The translations under genes were made by a program, and so were the position numbers. 64,000 bases of DNA. Origin: Sphingomonadales bacterium 39-57-19. Lineage in GTDB: Bacteria > Pseudomonadota > Alphaproteobacteria > Sphingomonadales > Sphingomonadaceae. Every line of letters begins with the position of its first letter. The stretch's first letter is position 1. Under the pieces are notes generated by a model that saw only the letters and a list, made by a program, of their open reading frames with translations, made no database searches and was not told where the DNA came from. Location of the stretch: contig NCJG01000005.1 in the NCBI GenBank assembly GCA_002282385.1, positions 1 through 64,000 of the forward strand, read 5' to 3'. This document shows positions 14,926 through 23,909 of the stretch, one piece after another.

Positions 14926-15848
14926 GATTGTCGGTTAGAGCCTGTCGCGCCACGGGTCAACGTGCGCATTGCCAGCGGGTGCCTGCGGTTGACCAATTCC
15001 ACCAAACGGCTGCTGTCCACATGCGTGTAAATTTGCGTGGTGGCGATATCGACATGGCCCAACATCGCCTGCAGCGACCGCAGGTTCGCGCCGCCCGCCA
15101 AAAGATGCGTTGCAAAGGCATGCCGCAGCACATGGGGGCTGACCTTGGCGGGATCTAAACCGGATTGGGCGGCCAGCGCCTTGATAATCTGGAACAGCCG
15201 AATGCGGCTGATATGCCCGGCGCGCGACGGAAACAAAAAGCGCGATTTTTCCGGAACGAACGCAAGCCATGTCCCAACCGCCTGCCGCGCACGATTGGAA
15301 ATGGGCACCATCCGTTCCTTCGCGCCCTTACCCTTGACGATGATGAACGGCTTGTCCGACACGATCGCACTGCGCGGCAGCGCAACCAATTCGGTCGCAC
15401 GCAAACCGGACCCGTAGAGCAACTCAATCAAGGCAGAGAGCCGATAGTCGGTGGACGCAGGCGCGGGCTGCGCAAGCTTCGCCTCGATTGCGGCGAACAA
15501 AAGATCGACCTCTGTTGTATCCAGAATTTTCGGCAGCGCGCGCACTTGCGACGGCTTGGGCAAAGCGGCGGAGGGATTATCATCGCGAAAACCCTCCTCA
15601 TGCAAAAAGCCGAAAAAGCGCCGGAGCACCGATGATTTGCGCGCGACTGAACTGTTGGCAAGGTCGCGCCAATGGCTTGAAAGCGTCACCAACATATCGG
15701 CATCGGCATTGCCAAGCTTTCCGCCGGTCAGGCTGGACGCGGCAAGCAAGTCGCTCGCATAAGCCGCGCTGGTATTGGCAGCAACGCCCTGCTCAGCCGC
15801 CATCATTTCGATGAAGCGTGCTATCAAATCGCGGTCTGTCGCGCTCAT
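14922..15848 (-). CDS. xerD: Tyrosine recombinase XerD
   Basis: The 308-residue recombinase has an N-terminal SAM-like core-binding domain and a catalytic domain with Arg in [11 protein letters not shown], the HVLRH box, [10 protein letters not shown] with the nucleophile, and the LLAGGANL helix. Together with XerC it resolves chromosome dimers at dif during division. It is assigned as XerD because of its place next to accA and aroKB, an arrangement common in alphaproteobacteria; the second Xer protein at 36.5 kb then is XerC. The assignment of D versus C by context is good but not proven. Confidence 0.88.
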   Translation of the reverse strand: MSATDRDLIARFIEMMAAEQGVAANTSAAYASDLLAASSLTGGKLGNADADMLVTLSSHWRDLANSSVARKSSVLRRFFGFLHEEGFRDDNPSAALPKPSQVRALPKILDTTEVDLLFAAIEAKLAQPAPASTDYRLSALIELLYGSGLRATELVALPRSAIVSDKPFIIVKGKGAKERMVPISNRARQAVGTWLAFVPEKSRFLFPSRAGHISRIRLFQIIKALAAQSGLDPAKVSPHVLRHAFATHLLAGGANLRSLQAMLGHVDIATTQIYTHVDSSRLVELVNRRHPLAMRTLTRGATGSNRQS

Positions 15849-15879
15849 ATCCGTCGATCAGGCGCCGCTGCCTTGATTA

Positions 15880-17682
15880 TCACCCAAGGGTGACCGCTTC
15901 GGCCGCAATCATGCGCGCTTCCGCCTCAAGCCCCACCTGACGCAGCGAACGCACGATATAGTACAAATGATGCGCCGGCACCGAAGCCCATGACGGGGCC
16001 TGCATGCCCGCAACCGCCATCAGCGCGACCGTGCCTTGCTCACCGCGACTTGCTGCGGCCGTAATCGCTTTTGACCAAGCCGTTTGCCGCGCAATATTTA
16101 CCTTCAGATCGCCAGCGAAATCAGTGCGTGCGCCGGATTCAACGCGGCCAAGCCCGGCAAGTCCGGCCAGCAAAAGCGCGGACTTATGACCATCATCGCT
16201 GTCGTCATTGCCGTAAAATTCATCGAGATCGCTATAATCCGCCAGAGTGATGCGGCCGGGTGCGCCCAAGGTGACAAGTGCCCAACCCAGCGAACCGCCC
16301 GAAACGATATTGCTCCATCGCGCCGCCGAACGATCGAGCCCTGCGGTCAGCATCGATGCAATCAATCCATCGGCCTGCCCGGCATGGTCTGAACTTGGGG
16401 TTATAAGCGCTGCCGCGCGCGCCGTCATAACGAGCGCCGCCAGATAGTCCGCGCCCGTCCGCTCTGCGCCCCAAATGGACGCCATTGCCGAAACTTTTCC
16501 GGAATCGTCTGATGCGGTATATGCATTGCCCAGATTTTCAGCCTGCGTTTTCATCGCATCAGGGGCATCGGGATCGTCAAGAACCTGCGCATAAAGATCG
16601 ACCATATCGCGGTTGGAAAATACGCCAAGCGCTGCGGCACCGGGTGCATATTTGGCGCGTATGGCAGGTGCAAACATCGGCAATTGCGCACGCCATCCAT
16701 CAATCTGACGGCCGCTCTTGCTGAACAACTGCTCGGGTGGCTCAAGACCAACGGCTGCAGACAAACCAAAGCGCCATGGGTTCATCCCCTCAACGCCATC
16801 CCATTCGATTTTAACCGACCGGCGGCCATTAATGCCTGCACCCACGGCCTTTTCGGTTAAGAGATAATCAACGCCCCGAACCCAGCCCTGATAGCGTCCC
16901 TGATTGATGAACCCCGTTGCGCTGCCTTGTTCGCCAGCGAGCGAAGCACAAATAGCGCGCGACATTTTCCAGCGCCCGCTGTTCACAAGGCGAACGCCGC
17001 CTTCGGTCAAAGGACAGATGCCCGCCAGATCGCCATTGGCGAGATAGGTCTGCATCGCGACCTCATGAAGCCGTTTGGTGTAGTTGCCAGCGTCGACTTG
17101 CTGAACAAGCCCACGTGCGACAACCGAATCCCCCATGAGCAGCAACAGCCACGCCCGTTCTGCGGTCCAGTCGGCGCCGTTTACGCCGTTTGGCGTGTTG
17201 GTCCGGCTGGCGAGCAGCCGCCGTGCCATGATCGTGCCCCAACGCGACGCGATTGGCCCCGATGTGCGTTCGACCACCTGTTTCAGGAAAGCGCCATTGG
17301 TCACGCCAAACGATGCCGCCGGAAATCCACCCGATGTTTCGGAGATGATACCAATCGCATTGAGCGAACGGCGCGCGGCAGGCGGAACGTCATACCGAAC
17401 GACCATTTCCTGTGCGTCTTCTTCATCCTCTTCTGCGTCGTCAGCCGCAGCGTCCGCGCTGACGTCACCCGATGCCGGATTGGCCGGTGATGTTCCGGCC
17501 TTAGTGGTTGACGGTGTTGAAGGCGAAGGACGCGCGGGATTATTCGGCGCTGACGGCGCGGGGTCGCCAAAGCCTTCGGGCAGAAGTGACTCCGGACCCT
17601 GCTGCCCCAATGCGGGCAACGCAAATGCGAGGACGACAGCGGCTGCCGCCAAAAGGCCGCCTTTTGTTATTTTATCAGTCAA
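15880..17682 (-). CDS. Unknown exported protein of 600 residues
   Basis: I do not recognise a family. The N-terminus (LLAAAAVVLAFALPALG) is a signal peptide. Residues about 30-95 are low-complexity Pro/Ser/Thr and then a strongly acidic DDAEEDEEDA stretch, probably an unstructured linker. The rest is Ala/Gly/Leu-rich and looks largely helical, possibly repeat-like, with no catalytic motif. The start is TTG at 17682 (no ATG nearby), overlapping the upstream small gene by 8 bases. It lies 31 bp upstream of xerD on the same strand. Confidence 0.8.
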   Translation of the reverse strand: MTDKITKGGLLAAAAVVLAFALPALGQQGPESLLPEGFGDPAPSAPNNPARPSPSTPSTTKAGTSPANPASGDVSADAAADDAEEDEEDAQEMVVRYDVPPAARRSLNAIGIISETSGGFPAASFGVTNGAFLKQVVERTSGPIASRWGTIMARRLLASRTNTPNGVNGADWTAERAWLLLLMGDSVVARGLVQQVDAGNYTKRLHEVAMQTYLANGDLAGICPLTEGGVRLVNSGRWKMSRAICASLAGEQGSATGFINQGRYQGWVRGVDYLLTEKAVGAGINGRRSVKIEWDGVEGMNPWRFGLSAAVGLEPPEQLFSKSGRQIDGWRAQLPMFAPAIRAKYAPGAAALGVFSNRDMVDLYAQVLDDPDAPDAMKTQAENLGNAYTASDDSGKVSAMASIWGAERTGADYLAALVMTARAAALITPSSDHAGQADGLIASMLTAGLDRSAARWSNIVSGGSLGWALVTLGAPGRITLADYSDLDEFYGNDDSDDGHKSALLLAGLAGLGRVESGARTDFAGDLKVNIARQTAWSKAITAAASRGEQGTVALMAVAGMQAPSWASVPAHHLYYIVRSLRQVGLEAEARMIAAEAVTLG

Positions 17683-17869
17683 TGACGCGAACCTGTTTCA
17701 AATGTTTGGGGCTGCACTGCAATTTCTCGTATCTGCATGGTTGTTCACCGCCTAAATATGCAAGCCAGAGTAGCAAGCCAAATGCCACTGCCGCAACAAT
17801 TAGAAAGCGCAAAAACCGGTTTTTACGTCCGCCGCTCTTGAACCATTGTGTAATATACTGCTTTTCCAC
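17675..17869 (-). CDS. Small single-pass membrane protein, unknown
   Basis: A GTG at 17867-17869 opens 64 codons with a basic segment (KSGGRKNR), one hydrophobic helix of about 20 residues (FLIVAAVAFGLLLWLAYLG), and a short cysteine-containing tail. A CGGA stretch lies about 6 bases upstream. The stop lies 8 bases inside the next gene, so the two are probably coupled. The topology is N-in. The frame continues further upstream to a TTG that would overlap aroK; the GTG is preferred. No function is known. Confidence 0.45.
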   Translation of the reverse strand: MEKQYITQWFKSGGRKNRFLRFLIVAAVAFGLLLWLAYLGGEQPCRYEKLQCSPKHLKQVRVID

Positions 17870-17934
17870 AATTTTCCGGATAAGTGGCAAATTACTTTCG
17901 GGTTGGGGATAGCCGATATATAGGCGGTGTCGCA

Positions 17935-18498
17935 ATGCCCGGAAACGATGAACAAAAAATCGGCAACGACCGAACAGTAACTGACCCGGTAATAGACCGG
18001 CCAGTCGTTCTTGTCGGGATGATGGGTGTGGGCAAAAGCAGCATTGGAAAGCGCCTCGCTGCGCGGTTAAATGTGCCTTTTGCTGATGCTGACGATGAAA
18101 TTGAACGTGCCGCGGGACTTTCCATTTCCGAAATATTCGAAAAGTTCGGCGAAGGCTATTTTCGCGATGGCGAGCGACGGGTTATTGCGCGGCTTGTCGA
18201 GGGTGCGCCAAAGATTATCGCCACAGGCGGCGGCGCGTTCGTCAATGCGGACACCCGCGCACTGATATTGGAACGTGCGATATCGATTTGGCTGGACGCG
18301 GACGTAAAAGTACTGGCCGACCGCGTTGGTCGGCGCAGCCACCGGCCTTTGCTAAAGGATAAGGACCCTATTGAAGTCCTGACGGAACTTGGCAAGATTC
18401 GAAACCCGCTATATGCGACGGCCAATATCCATATTCGCAGCGATACATCGCCGCATATGCGGACCGTTGAAAATATCCTGAAGGCCCTTGCCCAATGA
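17935..18498 (+). CDS. aroK: Shikimate kinase
   Basis: The 187-residue protein has the Walker A loop GMMGVGKSSIGKRLA, the shikimate-binding DADDEIE, GEGYFRDGERRV and ATGGGAFV segments, and a lid containing GRRSHRPLL. It phosphorylates shikimate at the 3-OH with ATP in the chorismate pathway. The ATG at 17935 is chosen over an upstream alternative because the preceding residues are not family-like. It overlaps aroB by 4 bases, as in many proteobacteria. Confidence 0.96.
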   Translation: MPGNDEQKIGNDRTVTDPVIDRPVVLVGMMGVGKSSIGKRLAARLNVPFADADDEIERAAGLSISEIFEKFGEGYFRDGERRVIARLVEGAPKIIATGGGAFVNADTRALILERAISIWLDADVKVLADRVGRRSHRPLLKDKDPIEVLTELGKIRNPLYATANIHIRSDTSPHMRTVENILKALAQ

Positions 18499-19601
18499 CC
18501 GTCATTTCCGTCGACCTGACCAATGCACCTTATGACATTCATGTCCGTGCGGGCTTAATGGCACAGGCGCCGGAATATCTGCTTCCTTATGCGCGCGACA
18601 ACCGGTTGTTGGTGGTCACAGACGAAAATGTTGCCCGCGCTGTCTGGCCCGCGCTTGAAGGCGCACTCTCCGCCGCGGGCGTGAAAACCGCGGTGTATAT
18701 TTTGCCTGCGGGCGAAGCTGGCAAAAGCTGGGGCGAGCTGGAAAAGCTAACCGACTGGATGCTCGCACAGCATGTGGAACGTAGCGACCATGTCATCGCG
18801 TTAGGCGGCGGCGTTGTCGGCGACATCACGGGTTTCGCAACGCATATCGTAAAGCGCGGCTGTTCGTTCGTGCAAATCCCGACGACCTTGCTGGCACAAG
18901 TGGACAGCAGCGTCGGCGGCAAGACCGCAATCAACAGCGCGGCAGGCAAAAACCTTGTCGGCGCATTTCATCAACCTGCATTGGTGCTGATCGACCCTGA
19001 ATTGTTATCGTCTCTTCCACCACGCCAATTGGCGGCGGGTTTTGCCGAAGTGGTCAAATATGGCCTGATCGATGATCCCGATTTCTTTCAATTTTGCGAA
19101 GACAATCTGGACAGTTTCTTTGCCGGTGACCCGGCAATTCGCGCGCAGGCGATCATAACATCGGTGCAATCCAAAGCACGCATCGTCGCCGCTGACGAGA
19201 CCGAACGCACGGGCACGCGGGCGTTGTTGAACCTGGGCCATACCTTTGGCCATGCGTTGGAAGCCGACACAGGCTTTTCGGACAGACTGTTCCATGGCGA
19301 AGCCGTCGCAGCGGGGATGGCGCTGGCGTTTCGCTATTCCGTCCGGCTTGGCCTATGCGCCGCAGAGGATGCCCGGCGCATATCGCAGCTGCTGAAAGCC
19401 GCGGGCTTGCCCACCACGCTTTCAGATGCTGGCGTTACCGCGAACGGTGCAATGCTGGTGGATTATATGCGGCATGACAAAAAGATGAGCGGTGGCACTT
19501 TGCCCTTCTTACTGGCGCGAGGCATAGGCCAAACCTTCCTGTCCAAGGACGTTGTACTGGATGACGTCGCGGCCTTCCTCGACGACGAAGCTCAATCCTG
19601 A
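18495..19601 (+). CDS. aroB: 3-dehydroquinate synthase
   Basis: The 368-residue enzyme shows the NAD-binding GGGVVGDITGFAT, the VQIPTTLLAQVDSSVGGKTAIN signature and the LGHTFGHALE metal site. It makes 3-dehydroquinate from DAHP, the second step of the shikimate route; aroK performs a later one. It is translationally coupled to aroK and converges on the antiporter gene with a 10-base overlap. Confidence 0.97.
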   Translation: MTVISVDLTNAPYDIHVRAGLMAQAPEYLLPYARDNRLLVVTDENVARAVWPALEGALSAAGVKTAVYILPAGEAGKSWGELEKLTDWMLAQHVERSDHVIALGGGVVGDITGFATHIVKRGCSFVQIPTTLLAQVDSSVGGKTAINSAAGKNLVGAFHQPALVLIDPELLSSLPPRQLAAGFAEVVKYGLIDDPDFFQFCEDNLDSFFAGDPAIRAQAIITSVQSKARIVAADETERTGTRALLNLGHTFGHALEADTGFSDRLFHGEAVAAGMALAFRYSVRLGLCAAEDARRISQLLKAAGLPTTLSDAGVTANGAMLVDYMRHDKKMSGGTLPFLLARGIGQTFLSKDVVLDDVAAFLDDEAQS

Positions 19602-21379
19602 GCGATCAGGAAATCATCCGAATTATCACCGCCAAAGCTATGCTGTTTACCAGCGTGCAAATCACCGCTGGAGAACTGCGCCTTTAGCCGGCTTCGGTCG
19701 CGGCGGCGGAATTCAGCGATGATTTCATGAATAGCCTCGCGGTCGGTTCCGAAGAACTTAAGCGCATCAACCGACATGCGGATCGACGATTCAAACAGCT
19801 CGCGGATGATACTGATTCCATCATCTTCCATCAATGCCAGCGCCTGTTGCCTGTCATATGCGCGGACAAACAGCTTGGTGCGTGGAAATGTCTCACGAAC
19901 GGGCATCAATGACTCTGCGGTCATGTGCCGGTCGTCGATGCAGAAGAATATCGCTTGCGCGTCCTCGCCCCCTGCCCGCTGCAACAAATCAACGCGGGTC
20001 CCATCGCCGTAGAAGACTTTGACACCAAATTCGCCGCTTGTGTCGATTGTCCGTGGGTTGATATCGATGAGCGTGACCGACCGGCCTGCGGCCTGCATAA
20101 TCTGCGACACTTGTTGCCCGAACCGGCCATGGCCAACGATGATGACATTGGCTTGCGAAGCCAACGCAGGGTCATCAAGCGGGGCTGCACCTTTGGGCTT
20201 ATGCGCCGCCAACTTGCCAGCAATAATCATCAGGAAAGGCGTCGACGCCATTGACAGCGTGACAACCGCGCCAAATAGGCTCGCAGCCTCCGGCTCAATC
20301 AACAATGCCTGTTGCGCCGCCGTGAACAACACAAATGCGAATTCGCCGCCCTGGCTCAACAGCATGGCCATGATGATGGAAGGCTTGCTCTTCAATCCAA
20401 AGAACCGGCCAAGCGCAAAGATGATGGCAATTTTGACGGCGACCAATGCCAGCGCAAGCCCCGCAACAAACAACGGCTGCGCGATAATGACGTCGACATC
20501 CAGCAACATGCCGACCGCAAGGAAAAACAGACCGAGCAGGATTGACCGAAACGGATCAATATCCGCCTCAAGCTCATGCCGGTACGGCGATTCTGCGAGC
20601 ATGACGCCTGCAACAAACGCCCCCAATGCAGGCGATACGCCAATCGACTGCATGACCGCCGCGCTAACGCAAACCGTGAACAGCCCTGTGACGATGAACA
20701 ATTCACGTTCGGAAATCTTGCCGACGAGCCGCAACAATGGCGACAGCAAATAGCGCCCGGCGAGCACCAAGCCCAATATGGCGAGGATAGCATATAGAAC
20801 CAGCCGCCAGCCCGTAATGGCGCCATCGTCTGCCGGTGCACGCGACAACGCCGCTACAATCGTCAGCAATGGGACAATCGAAATGTCCTGAAACAACAGG
20901 ATGGAGAAGCTTTTTTCGCCATAGTCGGTTTTCATGCGGCCACGCGATTGCAGCAGCGGCAGCACCTGCGCAGTGGATGATAAGGCAAGCGGGAGGCCAA
21001 GCACCAACGCCGCTTCCCAGCTGAAGGTCGGCATGGCGAGTTGAATGATCGCAAACATGCCAAGACCGCAGAGCGTCACCTGCAGCGGACCAAATAACAA
21101 AATATCCCTGCGCAACAGCCACAATCGGCTAGGCGATAGTTCCAACCCGACGAGGAAAAGCAGCAATATGATGCCGATTTCCGAATAGGCCAATATCGTC
21201 TCAGGCGCGCCAATCAGGCCAAGTCCGTCCGGACCGATGGCGATACCGGCAACCAGATACCCAAGCACAGCTCCAAGCCCCAGACGGCGGAAAATGAGCA
21301 CGGCAACCAGCGCTGCGCCCAGCAACACAACCCCGCCGAGCATCACGTCCGCAACAAGATTATGCGGCGCATCCTCCAT
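19592..21379 (-). CDS. Kef-type K+/H+ antiporter, CPA2 family with TrkA-N domain
   Basis: The 595-residue protein has about twelve membrane segments, including the conserved ALSSTAQVLPLL and LLFQDISIVPLL helices of Kef-type exchangers, and a cytoplasmic Rossmann domain (VIIVGHGRFGQQVSQIM, about residues 405-525) that binds a nucleotide. Kef systems expel potassium in exchange for protons and protect against electrophiles; glutathione is the usual regulator in enterobacteria. No separate KefF/KefG-like subunit is nearby. It may be cotranscribed with the two genes upstream, whose ends touch or overlap. Confidence 0.88.
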   Translation of the reverse strand: MEDAPHNLVADVMLGGVVLLGAALVAVLIFRRLGLGAVLGYLVAGIAIGPDGLGLIGAPETILAYSEIGIILLLFLVGLELSPSRLWLLRRDILLFGPLQVTLCGLGMFAIIQLAMPTFSWEAALVLGLPLALSSTAQVLPLLQSRGRMKTDYGEKSFSILLFQDISIVPLLTIVAALSRAPADDGAITGWRLVLYAILAILGLVLAGRYLLSPLLRLVGKISERELFIVTGLFTVCVSAAVMQSIGVSPALGAFVAGVMLAESPYRHELEADIDPFRSILLGLFFLAVGMLLDVDVIIAQPLFVAGLALALVAVKIAIIFALGRFFGLKSKPSIIMAMLLSQGGEFAFVLFTAAQQALLIEPEAASLFGAVVTLSMASTPFLMIIAGKLAAHKPKGAAPLDDPALASQANVIIVGHGRFGQQVSQIMQAAGRSVTLIDINPRTIDTSGEFGVKVFYGDGTRVDLLQRAGGEDAQAIFFCIDDRHMTAESLMPVRETFPRTKLFVRAYDRQQALALMEDDGISIIRELFESSIRMSVDALKFFGTDREAIHEIIAEFRRRDRSRLKAQFSSGDLHAGKQHSFGGDNSDDFLIAQD

Positions 21380-21813
21380 CAGCTTTTCTCTTTGATGTTC
21401 TGCGCCGCAGCCAGAACCGCATCATAGGGCAGCAAGATGGCCGCATGCCGTGACGGATAATCACTGGCCGCCGAAAGCAGATCGAGTTCAGGCCAAATGG
21501 CGGGCATCGCGCCCTCGCGCCGTAATGCTTGGGCAATGCCATCGCGCAGGTCATTAAGCATCGATAGGCTCAACCCGTCGGCGTTCTGCCGCAAAATGGC
21601 AGCCGAGGCCTGACCCAAGGCGCAGGCGTTTGCGCGCAGGGCCAGCCCGCATATATGCCCGCTTGCGTCGGTCATGACATCTGCCTGCATCCGGCTTCCG
21701 CAAACCGGAGATCGGACCTCTGCCGAACCGTCGGGATTTTCAAGGCGGTCATTCGCGACCAATGCGGTCGCGAGGCGAAGTATATCGCGATTGTAGAGAG
21801 CGGAACCGCTCAC
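21379..21813 (-). CDS. IscU/NifU-like iron-sulfur cluster scaffold protein
   Basis: The 144-residue protein has the IscU-type fold signature: Cys in RSPVCGSRMQADV (about residue 38) and Cys in ANACALGQASAAIL (about residue 64). The third scaffold cysteine near the C-terminus of IscU is not evident. It belongs to the divergent scaffold-like proteins common in Sphingomonadales. It shares a base with the antiporter start and overlaps cvpA by 4 bases. Confidence 0.78.
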   Translation of the reverse strand: MSGSALYNRDILRLATALVANDRLENPDGSAEVRSPVCGSRMQADVMTDASGHICGLALRANACALGQASAAILRQNADGLSLSMLNDLRDGIAQALRREGAMPAIWPELDLLSAASDYPSRHAAILLPYDAVLAAAQNIKEKS

Positions 21814-22334
21814 TCGTTTGTTCCCGCGGCTTCGTCGTCGGCCCCGCGGTTCTCCCGAACGAAATCAGACATGGCTGTCCCGCTTGCGTTCAGCAGCGGA
21901 TAGGTGCGTGATTGTGTCATCCATTCAGGGCGTTCCTCATCCGCGCCAAAGAACATGCCATAACCCATGACGAGCAAAAGGAATATCAGCGTCGCCATCA
22001 TCAGCCCCTTCAACATTCCAAAGCCAAAGCCCAAAACCCGGTCAAATGGCCCCAAAAGCGATTTGCGTGATCGCGCGCCAAGCGATTTTGCGATCCATCT
22101 ACCAAGTGCATAGATGACGATGCCAATAGACAGAAACGCCACAATAGCCGCGCTTGTTTCCGAACCAATGGTTTCCGCCAGTGCAGACGTGGCAGGGGCA
22201 TGCAGCACGCGGACTGCAGCGATAACCAATATCCATGCAATCATCGACAGCGTCTCTTGCACAAAACCGCGCAATAAGCCGAAAACGGCTCCGCTGCCGA
22301 TTAGGAAAAATACAATGATATCAAATGCGGTCAT
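21810..22334 (-). CDS. cvpA: CvpA family membrane protein
   Basis: Four hydrophobic segments, the first being IIVFFLIGSGAVFGLLRGFVQE, and the spacing of the rest match CvpA, an inner-membrane protein required for colicin V production in E. coli and for envelope stress resistance in other bacteria. The C-terminal 50 residues are hydrophilic. It lies 117 bp downstream of radA; radA-cvpA proximity is common in alphaproteobacteria. Confidence 0.85.
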   Translation of the reverse strand: MTAFDIIVFFLIGSGAVFGLLRGFVQETLSMIAWILVIAAVRVLHAPATSALAETIGSETSAAIVAFLSIGIVIYALGRWIAKSLGARSRKSLLGPFDRVLGFGFGMLKGLMMATLIFLLLVMGYGMFFGADEERPEWMTQSRTYPLLNASGTAMSDFVRENRGADDEAAGTNE

Positions 22335-22451
22335 GTGAAGCTGCTGCCCAATCTATAATCCGTCGCACCTCGTCCGCAGTGCGCTAATATCGCCATTCAA
22401 GCCGCTACGCCGCTTGATTTCTGTCGCATATGACATGGCCTAAAAACGGAT

Positions 22452-23816
22452 TTAGTGACGTCCCAGCATATGGTCAACGAGATTGGCCAGCGTGCGGAAC
22501 TCTTGCGTGGAAATTCCCGACTGTCCCTTCACCGATGGCGGTACAAGTGCCCGGCTAAAGCCAAGCTTGGCCGATTCCTTCAAGCGCAATGCGCCATGCG
22601 CGACGGGGCGAATCTCGCCCGACAAAGCGACTTCCCCAAACAGGACAGCATCCGACGGCAAGGGCCGCTCGGCCAATGCGGATACCAGCGCCGCCGCGAC
22701 CGCAAGGTCCGCCGCAGGGTCCGAAATGCGATAGCCACCCGCGATGTTCAGATATACTTCAGCAGTCGAAAAGCTAAGGCCACAACGCGCCTCCAACACC
22801 GCCAATATCATGGCGAGCCGTCCGCTGTCCCATCCGACCACCGCGCGGCGCGGCGTCGCACCGCTGGATAGGCGCACGGTAAGCGCCTGAATTTCAACGA
22901 GCACTGGCCGCGTCCCTTCCAACGCCGGAAACACCGTTGCGCCAGTCACTTGCTCTGCACGGTCGGTCAGGAACAAGGCGCTTGGGTTACCAACCTCGGT
23001 CAGGCCCTCTTCCGCCATGGCGAAAACGCCAATCTCATCGGTGCCGCCAAAGCGGTTCTTCGATGCGCGCAATATGCGATATTGATGGCTTCGCTCACCT
23101 TCAAACGCCAGCACCGTATCGACCATATGTTCAAGCACGCGTGGTCCGGCAATCGTTCCGTCTTTGGTGACATGGCCAACCAGCATCAATGCAGAGCCGC
23201 GCTCTTTGGCAAAACGGATCAGCTCTTGTGCCGATGCCCGCACTTGGCTGACGGTGCCCGGGGCGCCTTCAATCAAATCGCTGTGCATCGTCTGAATCGA
23301 GTCGATCACCAGCAAGGCGGGCGGCGCGCCCTTCCCCATGGTGGTCAATATGTCGCGGACCGAGGTTGCCGCCGCCAATTGCACGGGCGCATCGCCCAGC
23401 CCAAGCCGCCGTGCGCGCAAACGCACTTGGTCGACCGCCTCTTCGCCCGAAATATACGCAACGCTCAGCCCACGCCGCGCCAGATTGGCCGCCGCCTGCA
23501 ACAGCAAAGTAGACTTACCAATGCCCGGATCACCGCCCAGCAACGTCGCTGACCCCGGCACAAGGCCACCACCCAACGCGCGGTCGAACTCAGCGATGCC
23601 GGTCGAGGCGCGATCAGGTAGTTTGATGTCGGTGTTCAGCCCCGACAGTTCCACCGAACGCCCGCCCGAATGCAAATGATGCTTCAGTTCAAAGACTGTC
23701 GCGCTCGCTTCTTCCGCCAGCGTATTCCATTCGCCGCAGTCGTCACATTGCCCCTGCCAACGGTTCGCTTCTGAACCGCATGCCTGACATACATATTTGC
23801 GCTTTGCCTTTGCCAT
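22452..23816 (-). CDS. radA: DNA repair protein RadA
   Basis: The 454-residue protein has an N-terminal zinc finger (CQACG..C..CGEW, residues 10-30), the Walker A box GGDPGIGKSTLLLQ near 95, the RadA-specific KNRFG motif near 255, and a Lon-like C-terminal domain. RadA is a branch-migration helicase that processes recombination intermediates together with RecA. The intergenic region upstream is short and shared with the divergent patatin-like gene. Confidence 0.97.
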   Translation of the reverse strand: MAKAKRKYVCQACGSEANRWQGQCDDCGEWNTLAEEASATVFELKHHLHSGGRSVELSGLNTDIKLPDRASTGIAEFDRALGGGLVPGSATLLGGDPGIGKSTLLLQAAANLARRGLSVAYISGEEAVDQVRLRARRLGLGDAPVQLAAATSVRDILTTMGKGAPPALLVIDSIQTMHSDLIEGAPGTVSQVRASAQELIRFAKERGSALMLVGHVTKDGTIAGPRVLEHMVDTVLAFEGERSHQYRILRASKNRFGGTDEIGVFAMAEEGLTEVGNPSALFLTDRAEQVTGATVFPALEGTRPVLVEIQALTVRLSSGATPRRAVVGWDSGRLAMILAVLEARCGLSFSTAEVYLNIAGGYRISDPAADLAVAAALVSALAERPLPSDAVLFGEVALSGEIRPVAHGALRLKESAKLGFSRALVPPSVKGQSGISTQEFRTLANLVDHMLGRH

Positions 23817-23909
23817 AAGCAGAAACTATCAGAACATATCAAGAACTCAAGCCGTAAAAAGCACGCATCGGTGCTTGCGCACGACCGTTGGCGCTGTCAC
23901 ACCATAGGC

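Noticed and set aside
17870..17935. Longer start (TTG at 17935) of the small membrane protein
   Set aside because: It would overlap the aroK start codon, and the added residues show no pattern; GTG at 17869 is more plausible.
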